The notes beneath the pieces are model-generated. The model ran no database searches. It was given only the letters and a program-made list of their open reading frames with translations, and was not told the DNA's origin. A stretch of DNA of 7,562 nucleotides from CAZCZR01 sp964503455 (GTDB lineage: Bacteria; Bacillota; Clostridia; UBA1381), in assembly GCA_964503455.1 (NCBI GenBank), contig CAZCZR010000074.1, forward strand, positions 1 to 7,562. Reading direction: 5' to 3'. The position numbers were made by a program, and so were the translations under genes. Each line of letters starts with the position of its first letter. Position 1 is the stretch's first letter. Shown here piece by piece: positions 1 to 4,313 of this stretch.

Positions 1-295
1 CTTTTTCCTCGGCTATGCGCTTTGCTTCGGCTGCCTCGGCTGCGGCTTTTTCCTCCGCCTTTTTATTATCTGCAGCTTTTTTAGCCATCATGTCCGCTCT
101 TAATTTTTCCAAATCTTCATACGATTCGCCAAATTCCTGAGTATATACGTCTACTATCATACCCGCCTGATCTTCCGTTATCTGAGAAGCGGCGGATTTC
201 ACCTTTACTCCCATTTCCTCCAGCTTGGATATCATATCCTTCGCTGTTACCTTCAAGTCTTTTGCAAGTTCCTGTACCTTCATAGTATCTGCCAT
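1..295 (-). CDS. infB: Translation initiation factor IF-2, N-terminal part (truncated by window edge)
   Basis: IF-2 is the GTPase that places initiator fMet-tRNA on the 30S subunit and promotes subunit joining. Only the first 98 codons are inside the window; the G domain lies beyond the left edge. Residues about 5-45 (beginning VQELAKDLKVTAKDMISKL) match the small helical IF2_N domain. After about residue 65 the chain becomes an Ala/Glu/Lys-rich, probably helical and flexible linker (KKAEEKAAAEAAEAKRIAEE), as is normal between IF2_N and the G domain. The ATG at 295 is preferred; an in-frame ATG at 283 (MKVQEL) is the alternative. The SD (AAAGGA) sits about 13 bases from the first ATG, which is rather far. 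It is the last visible gene of the rimP-nusA-ylxR-ylxQ-infB operon, 80 bases after ylxQ. The family call is secure from domain and position; the exact start is less so. Confidence 0.93.
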   Translation of the reverse strand, partial: MADTMKVQELAKDLKVTAKDMISKLEEMGVKVKSAASQITEDQAGMIVDVYTQEFGESYEDLEKLRADMMAKKAADNKKAEEKAAAEAAEAKRIAEEK

Positions 296-296
296 A

Positions 297-359
297 TTAT
301 ATAACCAATCCTTTCCGGCTGATATTACCGCTTAGCGGCGTGACCTCCCTGATTGCCAT
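297..359 (-). other. Possible 20-codon leader ORF abutting infB
   Basis: In the gap between ylxQ and infB an ATG at 359 opens a 20-codon frame (MAIREVTPLSGNISRKGLVI) whose TAA ends one base before the infB ATG (TAATATG). The layout would suit translational coupling and would help explain the distant infB SD. Against it, no SD precedes its own ATG, and 20 codons is short enough to occur by chance. A strong SD-like AGGGAGGT (343-350) lies inside it with no start codon at a useful distance. A small CCGC-TAA-GCGG hairpin (about 330-340) also lies here. Coding status is unproven. Confidence 0.15.
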
Positions 360-375
360 TATCTGTTTTTATTAT

Positions 376-672
376 TTAAGAAATTATATTCAAAACCGCC
401 TTGGCAAAGCTTTCGTCAGTTACGGCGAGAACCGCCGTTTCGGAGGTCCCTATCGCCCTTGAAATCTGATCTTTTGTGGAATAAACAATATATCTTGCTT
501 TATAATAAGCGCAGGAGTCTGTTATGGATTTTTTCGTGTTTTCCGACGCGTCCGACGCTATTATGACCAGCCGCGCCTTTTTTGCCCTGATTGTTTTTTC
601 CGTATTCGGCGCGCCCGGAGCGATCCTGCCCGCGCGCTTCGCAAGTCCAATCATTCCCAAACACTTATCCAT
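376..672 (-). CDS. ylxQ: L7Ae/L30e-family RNA-binding protein YlxQ
   Basis: This 98-residue protein is a single L7Ae/L30e-type alpha-beta domain, the usual size for YlxQ. Such proteins bind kink-turn RNA; the in vivo partner of YlxQ is not well established. Visible hallmarks are the opening MDKCLGMIGLAKRAGRIAPG, the stretch KKARLVIIASDASENTKKSI (residues 31-50), which corresponds to the central strand and the loop that follows it, and the C-terminal TSETAVLAVTDESFAKAVL. The start is supported by a purine-rich GGGAGAAGGATT directly before the ATG. It follows ylxR by 26 bases and precedes infB by 80 bases, the standard position in the nusA-infB operon of Firmicutes. The family call is firm; the role in ribosome or RNA metabolism is inferred from family and neighbours. 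Confidence 0.93.
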   Translation of the reverse strand: MDKCLGMIGLAKRAGRIAPGAPNTEKTIRAKKARLVIIASDASENTKKSITDSCAYYKARYIVYSTKDQISRAIGTSETAVLAVTDESFAKAVLNIIS

Positions 673-698
673 AATCCTTCTCCCGTCCGCCGAACGTC

Positions 699-977
699 TT
701 AGCGTCCGGCTCTTTCATTCAAGGCATCCGACAATGCCTCCTCCGCACTGACGCCGAGCTGACGTCCGATGCTCTTCTTTTTTAAAGCCAAGGCGATGCA
801 TTTTATATCATCGCACAAATACGCACCCCTCGCAAGCGTCTTTTTGCTTTTGTCCATAACGGCTTTCCCGCCGTCCGGTACAAACCGCAAAAGCTCATTT
901 TTCGGCCGCCTTGTACGGCAGGCGGCGCAGCGTCTTTCGGGGATGTGCCTTTCTTTTAGCTGCTCTGTCTTACTCAT
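699..977 (-). CDS. ylxR: YlxR/RnpM family RNA-binding protein
   Basis: A 92-residue YlxR-family protein (DUF448). The conserved core is visible as IPERRCAACRTRRPKNELLRFV (residues 12-33), then DKSKKTLARGAYLCDDIKC (42-60) and a Lys-rich helix ALKKKSIGRQL. The basic surface suits RNA binding; in Firmicutes this family has been linked to modulation of RNase P (hence RnpM) and to gene regulation. Four cysteines (C17, C20, C55, C60) form a CxxC plus Cx4C arrangement that could bind a metal, although the B. subtilis homologue, as I recall it, lacks this set. The ATG at 977 overlaps the nusA stop (ATGAGTAA, 8-base overlap), indicating translational coupling to nusA. Length and context are typical. 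Confidence 0.93.
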   Translation of the reverse strand: MSKTEQLKERHIPERRCAACRTRRPKNELLRFVPDGGKAVMDKSKKTLARGAYLCDDIKCIALALKKKSIGRQLGVSAEEALSDALNERAGR

Positions 978-2124
978 CGTCGGAGCCCAGCTTTATATCC
1001 TTGATATCGTCATAGTCCTCTATCGCGTCAAGATCCTCCGCCGTGTCAATATCGTCGAAGTCCTCGTCCCCGATAAAGCCGTCGTCATCCGCCTGCGCGT
1101 CCGATATTATGTCTATCCTCCAGCCCGTAAGCCTTGCCGCAAGACGCACATTCTGTCCCGACTTGCCTATCGCAAGAGAAAGCTGCGAATCGGGTACCAC
1201 AACTCTGGCGGTTCTTTCAAGCTCGTTCGTCCTGCACGAGATGACCCTTGACGGAGAAAGCGCCGCCGAGATAAATTCTGCGCTGTCCTCGCTCCACTTC
1301 ACTATATCTATCTTCTCATCGCCCAGCTCATCGCCGATATTCTGAACTCTTATGCCCCTCGGGCCTATGCAGGCGCCCTGCGCGTCAACGTTAGGGTCAT
1401 TTGAGTAAACGGCTATTTTCGTGCGCGAGCCGGCTTCCCTTGAAATGCTCTTTATCTCGACAATTCCGTCCTTTATTTCGGGGACCTCCCTCTCAAAGAG
1501 CTTTCTGACAAGTCCGGGATGCGTCCTTGAAAGAAGTATCTGCGTTCCGCGAGTGCCGTTTTTAACGTCCGACACATAGCAAAGTATCGGATCGTGCAGC
1601 TCATATTCCTCGCCCGCCGTCTGCTCCGACGAGGGCAGTATCGCCTCGATCTTGCCGATGTCAACGTATATGGTGCCATGCTCTATGCGCTCCACCGTAC
1701 CCGTTACAAGCTTGTTGATCTTCTCGGTGTACTCGGAGAATATTATTCCTCTTTCCGCCTCGCGCAGACGCTGCGTCACGACCTGCTTCGCCGTCATTGC
1801 CGCTATGCGCCCGAAGTTCTTCGGCGTAACCTCAATGTACACGCTGTCGCCGACCTCATAAGCGCCGTTTATTTTGCGCGCGTCCTCCAAGGATATGCAG
1901 TACTGCGGATCCGCATCCTCCATACTTTCGACTGCCTCCTTGCGGGTAAATACCTGTATGGTGCCGGTTTCACGTTCTATGCGCACCTCAACATTCTGCG
2001 CAGAGTTGAAGTTCCTCTTATACGCCGCGACAAGCGCCGCCTCCAGGGCGTCAAGTATAATATCCTCGCTTACGCCCTTTTCCTTACACAGATCAGTCAA
2101 AGCGCTTATAAATTCCTTATTCAT
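970..2124 (-). CDS. nusA: Transcription termination/antitermination factor NusA
   Basis: NusA binds RNA polymerase and nascent RNA and modulates pausing, intrinsic termination and antitermination. The 384 residues show the standard order: N-terminal RNAP-binding domain (about 1-130), S1 domain (about 136-200), KH1 with GPRG at 254-257 inside GACIGPRGIRVQNI, and KH2 with GKSG at 320-323 inside AIGKSGQNVRLAARLTGW. After KH2 the protein ends in a strongly acidic tail (about 342-384, roughly half Asp/Glu) in place of the AR1/AR2 domains of E. coli NusA. The start gives the usual MNKEFISAL beginning; its likely SD, AAAGGA, is about 12 bases upstream. It lies 27 bases after rimP and overlaps ylxR by 8 bases. 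NusA may act on the attenuator-like leader of its own operon (2632-2697), which is inference. Confidence 0.97.
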   Translation of the reverse strand: MNKEFISALTDLCKEKGVSEDIILDALEAALVAAYKRNFNSAQNVEVRIERETGTIQVFTRKEAVESMEDADPQYCISLEDARKINGAYEVGDSVYIEVTPKNFGRIAAMTAKQVVTQRLREAERGIIFSEYTEKINKLVTGTVERIEHGTIYVDIGKIEAILPSSEQTAGEEYELHDPILCYVSDVKNGTRGTQILLSRTHPGLVRKLFEREVPEIKDGIVEIKSISREAGSRTKIAVYSNDPNVDAQGACIGPRGIRVQNIGDELGDEKIDIVKWSEDSAEFISAALSPSRVISCRTNELERTARVVVPDSQLSLAIGKSGQNVRLAARLTGWRIDIISDAQADDDGFIGDEDFDDIDTAEDLDAIEDYDDIKDIKLGSDDE

Positions 2125-2151
2125 TTTTCAAACCATTCCTTTCTTCCGAAT

Positions 2152-2613
2152 CTAAAACTCAAAATGAAGCTTTATATACGCAGCCTCATTCTTTTTTACT
2201 TCCTTTGTTCCGTTTTCCGTTTCTATAACGGCGGTGCCGTTTCTGTAATCGGTCAAGATTCCCGAAAACTCCTTTTCGCCGTCCTCCGGCGCCTTAAAGA
2301 GCTTCACGTCCACCTCTCTGCCGCGATAGTATAGAAACTCGCGCTCCTTGGCAAGCGCCCTGTCAACTCCCGGAGAGGATACCTCAAGGATGTAGTTGTC
2401 CTTTATGGGATCCGCCTCGTCCAAAAGCTCTCCAAGCTCTGTCGAGAACTTCTCGCAGTCGTCAATGCCCGTGCCGCCCTCTTTGTCGATATACACGCGC
2501 AGATACTGTGTGCCGCCTTCTTTTTTGTATGATACGTCCACTACATAAATCCCCGTGCCGGACGCTGTCTTTTCCGCCATTTCCATTACGGCGGTCTCAA
2601 CTTTGTTTGCCAT
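2152..2613 (-). CDS. rimP: Ribosome maturation factor RimP
   Basis: RimP assists late assembly of the 30S subunit. At 153 residues it has the normal family length. The N-terminal domain contains GIYVVDVSYKKEGG and YLRVYIDKEGG (about 21-47), followed by the family signature DNYILEVSSPGVDRALAKE (72-90). The C-terminal SH3-like domain spans about 92-153, including FSGILTDYRNGTAVIE. The ATG at 2613 follows a good SD (AAGGAAGG, about 6 bases away). It is the first gene of the operon and sits behind its own promoter and a structured leader; nusA begins 27 bases after its stop. The call is secure from the signature motif and synteny. Confidence 0.95.
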   Translation of the reverse strand: MANKVETAVMEMAEKTASGTGIYVVDVSYKKEGGTQYLRVYIDKEGGTGIDDCEKFSTELGELLDEADPIKDNYILEVSSPGVDRALAKEREFLYYRGREVDVKLFKAPEDGEKEFSGILTDYRNGTAVIETENGTKEVKKNEAAYIKLHFEF

Positions 2614-2631
2614 AGATATCCTTCCTTATGG

Positions 2632-2645
2632 GTGAGTCTCCTCAC
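2632..2645 (-). promoter_or_regulatory. Second leader hairpin (GAGA tetraloop) upstream of rimP SD
   Basis: On the transcript GTGAG and CTCAC form a 5-bp stem around a GAGA (GNRA-type) loop, ending about 18 bases before the rimP ATG and just ahead of its SD. The 3' side (GACTCAC) can instead pair over 7 bp with the 5' arm of the first hairpin (GTGAGTC), so the two folds compete. The role is inferred. Confidence 0.45.
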
Positions 2646-2647
2646 AC

Positions 2648-2678
2648 AAATATAAAGAGTGAGTCTTTCGACTCACTC
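2648..2678 (-). terminator. Candidate leader terminator/attenuator hairpin before rimP
   Basis: The arms GAGTGAGTC and GACTCACTC (2670-2678 and 2657-2665) form a perfect 9-bp stem closed by a GAAA tetraloop, extendable by two G-U pairs. The next transcribed bases are the U-rich TTTATATTT (2648-2656), an imperfect U tract. The structure starts about 20 bases after the predicted transcription start and precedes rimP, so it resembles a premature intrinsic terminator with a weak tail, the kind NusA is known to stimulate. It could alternatively be a stability hairpin. Confidence 0.5.
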
Positions 2679-2703
2679 CCCTCTGCCTCTATTCTACATA
2701 CTT

Positions 2704-2732
2704 ATTATACCATAATTTAACGGCAAATGCAA
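2704..2732 (-). promoter_or_regulatory. Sigma-A-type extended -10 promoter of the rimP-nusA-infB operon
   Basis: On the minus strand there is a perfect TATAAT (2704-2709) with an extended -10 TG (TGGTATAAT), and a 17-base spacer to a weak -35, TTGCAT (2727-2732). A/T tracts with A-runs (about 2736-2770) lie just upstream and could act as an UP element. The predicted transcription start is near 2697, giving a leader of about 84 bases. No other good promoter is seen before rimP. Confidence 0.75.
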
Positions 2733-2738
2733 GCATTT
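2725..2738. promoter_or_regulatory. Palindrome over the rimP -35 box (possible operator)
   Basis: AAATGC and GCATTT form a perfect 6+6 inverted repeat with a 2-base centre, lying directly on the -35 hexamer. A repressor bound here would block the promoter. The short length and A/T ends make chance occurrence possible. Confidence 0.3.
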
Positions 2739-2788
2739 TTTACATTAAGTATGTATTTTTTTTATTTTTATCCAATATGTCATATCAT

Positions 2789-2806
2789 ACCGCCCAAAAG
2801 CGCGGT
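2789..2806 (-). terminator. Weak hairpin downstream of the Cys-rich gene
   Basis: ACCGC and GCGGT form a 5-bp stem around an 8-base loop, 37 bases past the stop codon of the Cys-rich gene. It is the only GC-rich hairpin between that gene and the rimP promoter. There is no U tract on the minus strand after it, so as an intrinsic terminator it is poor. Confidence 0.2.
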
Positions 2807-2842
2807 TGTTTTGTGCGTGTTGCTTAAGGGACCGCTGACTTA

Positions 2843-3007
2843 TCAGCAGCAATTGTTATCGCAGCAGTTATTGTCGCAGCAGTTGTTTGTGCAGCAGTTG
2901 TTTCCTCCGAAAAGATTTCCGTCGGAGCAGCAAAGCACCAATACGATTATTATCAGTATCCAGATCCAGCTGTTGTCATTGTTTCCGCAGCCACCGAATA
3001 AACCCAT
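2843..3007 (-). CDS. Small Cys-rich single-span membrane protein with NNCC repeats
   Basis: I do not recognise a named family. The 54-residue product has a Gly/Asn start (MGLFGGCGNND), one very hydrophobic segment (residues 13-25, SWIWILIIIVLVL), then CCSDG, a second LFGG motif, and a tail of four NNCC units separated by Thr or Asp and ending exactly at the stop. Eleven of 54 residues are Cys, nine of them as or in CC pairs of the post-membrane part plus CC at 26-27. A longer frame opens at 3049, but the AAAGGAGGT SD six bases before the ATG at 3007 decides the start. It stands between two operons, with a SigK-like promoter upstream. Small Gly/Cys-rich one-helix proteins of this general layout occur in spore-forming Firmicutes (for example YjcZ-like proteins), so a spore-coat or membrane role is plausible but inferred. 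Disulfide cross-linking or metal binding are options. Confidence 0.75.
   Translation of the reverse strand: MGLFGGCGNNDNSWIWILIIIVLVLCCSDGNLFGGNNCCTNNCCDNNCCDNNCC
2846..2902 (-). repeat. Four 15-base tandem repeats encoding NNCC-T/D
   Basis: Codons Asn-Asn-Cys-Cys recur four times with one Thr or Asp codon between units, giving a 15-base period. All Cys codons are TGC, while the Asn codons vary between AAC and AAT and the Asp codons between GAC and GAT. Silent drift with a conserved peptide suggests the peptide pattern is kept by selection rather than being a very recent expansion. Confidence 0.85.
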
Positions 3008-3013
3008 AGCAAT

Positions 3014-3022
3014 ACCTCCTTT
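3014..3022 (-). promoter_or_regulatory. Near-perfect SD setting the start of the Cys-rich gene
   Basis: AAAGGAGGT lies six bases before the ATG at 3007 and is the best SD in the window. It rules out the 14-residue N-terminal extension that an upstream start at 3049 would add. Confidence 0.85.
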
Positions 3023-3026
3023 ATTC

Positions 3027-3051
3027 AAATGCCGCTTGTTATAAGGCATTT
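3027..3051 (-). promoter_or_regulatory. Leader hairpin before the Cys-rich gene
   Basis: AAATGCC and GGCATTT form a perfect 7-bp stem with an 11-base loop, four bases upstream of the SD. As RNA it could tune translation or stability; as DNA it is an inverted repeat just downstream of the candidate promoter. Its half-sites resemble the palindrome on the rimP -35 box. Confidence 0.35.
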
Positions 3052-3057
3052 ACGGTA

Positions 3058-3085
3058 TATACTATGCGTCCCGCGCCCTGTTGTG
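3058..3085 (-). promoter_or_regulatory. SigK-like mother-cell promoter candidate for the Cys-rich gene
   Basis: The minus strand reads CATAGTATA at 3058-3066, which fits the SigK -10 pattern CATAnnnTA, with CAC at 3083-3085 placing AC 16 bases upstream as in the SigK -35. No convincing sigma-A promoter is seen in the 88-base gap. The motif is short and a chance match is possible. Confidence 0.35.
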
Positions 3086-3095
3086 ACACTCGGAC

Positions 3096-3401
3096 TTATT
3101 TAATCAGCTGCTCTTTAAATATAAATGTGCCGCCGCTTTCGGTTATCATAAGCAGTATACTTTGCTTATCCCTTGTCTTGATACAGGTCGTCCAGCCGAG
3201 ATCCGTCTGCTGGATAGGTGTGTAGAAGCTGCCCGGATAATGGGTCTCTAAATATTTGCCCACCGCTTCGTGCTGACGGCGGAAGCGCGGACCGTTAAAA
3301 ATGCCCTTTCCCTTCACAGCGCCGTAAACAGCCGTGACAGCGGCCGCGGTAAGTATACACACCGATCTTAATTTTGAAGCCGTATCATTTTTGTCAGCCA
3401 T
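3096..3401 (-). CDS. Small single-span membrane protein of unknown function
   Basis: I do not recognise this 101-residue protein. It has a short polar N-terminus (MADKNDTASK), a hydrophobic segment at about residues 12-30 (LRSVCILTAAAVTAVYGAV) that fits an uncleaved signal anchor or one membrane helix, then a basic linker (GPRFRRQ). A compact 55-residue domain follows, containing HYPGSFYTPIQQTDLGWTTC and the strands SILLMITESGGTFIFKEQ, probably beta-rich. The ATG at 3401 is preferred over an upstream in-frame GTG at 3437 because AGGAGG (3413-3418) lies 11 bases before it. It follows rsmI by 42 bases and is probably the last gene of the right-hand operon, with no clear intrinsic terminator after it. 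Function is unknown; the domain most likely faces outward or lies along the membrane. Confidence 0.7.
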   Translation of the reverse strand: MADKNDTASKLRSVCILTAAAVTAVYGAVKGKGIFNGPRFRRQHEAVGKYLETHYPGSFYTPIQQTDLGWTTCIKTRDKQSILLMITESGGTFIFKEQLIK

Positions 3402-3443
3402 GTGTTTTTCCGCCTCCTGAAAACCGGACTTTTGCACCGCTTG

Positions 3444-4313
3444 TCAGCGTTTCAGTCCGTGATACTCGTTGTATATTTCTCTTTTGGGGACTCCTCTGTC
3501 GGCGGCGGTCTGCTTCACCGCGTCCTTCGGCGAAAGACCGCGCTCTATGTACGCTTCAACATGAGCGCTCGCCAAAAGACCGCTCCACCAAAAGGACTTC
3601 CCGTCCCCCGTTCCTTCGGGCGCGCCCTCTATTACAAGCACATACTCGCCTCTCGGAGCTTTTTCCCTGTAATATTCCAAAGCGCCCTCAATATCTGTTC
3701 TTATAATCTCCTCGTGTAGCTTTGTAAGCTCGCGGCACAGAGCTATGCGGCGGTTCCCGAAAACGCGCAGCATATCCTCAAGCGTGTATTTCAGCTTGTG
3801 CGGAGCTTCGTAAAAGATGAGCGTGTGTGTGTCGTTTTTCACCGCCTCAAGATGAGCGCGTCTGTTTTTGTTATTGGTGGACAAAAAGCCCTCAAACGCG
3901 AACCTCGCCGCCGGAAGTCCCGAAAGTATCAGCGCGTTGACGCAGGCAACCGGCCCCGGCACAGAGGTCACGTCAATACCGTTTTCTATGCACAGCGCCA
4001 CCAGATCCTCTCCCGGGTCGGATATTGCCGGAGTCCCCGCATCGGAAACAAGCGCTATATTTTTGCCCTCCTTCATAAGGCCGACAAGATATTTGCCCTT
4101 GTCCCGTTTGTTATGCTCGTGATAGCTCGTAAGCGGCTTTGATATGCCGAAATGGTTAAGAAGTCCGAGAGTTCTTCTCGTGTCCTCCGCAGCTATAAGA
4201 TCGGCGCTTTTCATTACTTCCACGCATCTTGCCGACACATCCGCAAGATTGCCTATCGGCGTCGCGCACAGATAAAGCATACCCTTCTTTTCAGCATCTT
4301 CCATAAATTTCAT
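3444..4313 (-). CDS. rsmI: 16S rRNA (cytidine-1402-2'-O)-methyltransferase RsmI
   Basis: RsmI uses S-adenosylmethionine to 2'-O-methylate C1402 of 16S rRNA in the decoding centre. The 289 residues carry the tetrapyrrole-methylase-fold motifs of the family: LYLCATPIGNLADVS (13-27), AAEDTRRT (41-48), SDAGTPAISDPG (90-101), SVPGP (117-121) with the following VNALILSGLP, EAPHKL (169-174) and the strand GEYVLVIEG. The C-terminal part (SPKDAVKQTAADRGVPKREIYNEYH) matches the small helical tail of the family. The ATG at 4313, behind GGGAG, is preferred; ATG 4304 is a second choice. It overlaps the end of trmN6 by 23 bases, indicating coupling. The trmN6-rsmI pairing parallels the yabB-yazA-yabC region of B. 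subtilis. Confidence 0.97.
   Translation of the reverse strand: MKFMEDAEKKGMLYLCATPIGNLADVSARCVEVMKSADLIAAEDTRRTLGLLNHFGISKPLTSYHEHNKRDKGKYLVGLMKEGKNIALVSDAGTPAISDPGEDLVALCIENGIDVTSVPGPVACVNALILSGLPAARFAFEGFLSTNNKNRRAHLEAVKNDTHTLIFYEAPHKLKYTLEDMLRVFGNRRIALCRELTKLHEEIIRTDIEGALEYYREKAPRGEYVLVIEGAPEGTGDGKSFWWSGLLASAHVEAYIERGLSPKDAVKQTAADRGVPKREIYNEYHGLKR

Larger units (their letters stand above)
2695..2755. repeat. 10-bp inverted repeat flanking the rimP promoter
   Basis: TACATACTTA at 2695-2704 (plus strand) recurs exactly on the minus strand at 2746-2755 (read on plus as TAAGTATGTA). One copy covers the predicted start site and the other lies near -50, so the pair brackets the -35 and -10 boxes. 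The outer copy is also part of a smaller palindrome, TACAT-N5-ATGTA (2741-2755). It could be a pair of operator sites; no regulator is known. Confidence 0.45.

Noticed and set aside
2125..2151. ATG-GTT-TGA mini-frame between rimP and nusA
   Set aside because: A two-codon frame placed just after the nusA SD (AAAGGA) is too short to call; it only shows that the nusA SD spacing is loose.
1594..2334. 246-codon open frame on the plus strand opposite nusA and the end of rimP
   Set aside because: It runs across two secure genes and their gap, has no domain resemblance and no promoter or SD; it is an antisense shadow.
2733..2766. Plus-strand T-runs after the AAATGC palindrome as a rightward terminator
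   Set aside because: The stem is only 6 bp and A/T-rich, and no plus-strand gene precedes it, so a terminator has nothing to end.
2775..2785. ATATG-T-CATAT palindrome upstream of the rimP promoter
   Set aside because: Eleven bases of A/T-rich palindrome are expected by chance in such a region and it is about 75 bases upstream of the start site with no other support.
2846..2902. Short tandem repeat considered as a CRISPR array or a microsatellite-like non-coding repeat
   Set aside because: The 15-base units are in frame, contiguous without spacers, and encode a regular NNCC-x peptide ending at a stop behind a strong SD, so they are protein-coding repeats.
3402..3437. Twelve-residue longer N-terminus for the small membrane protein from a GTG at 3437
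   Set aside because: The GTG has no SD, while AGGAGG lies in front of the ATG at 3401 and would itself be inside the coding region if the longer start were used.
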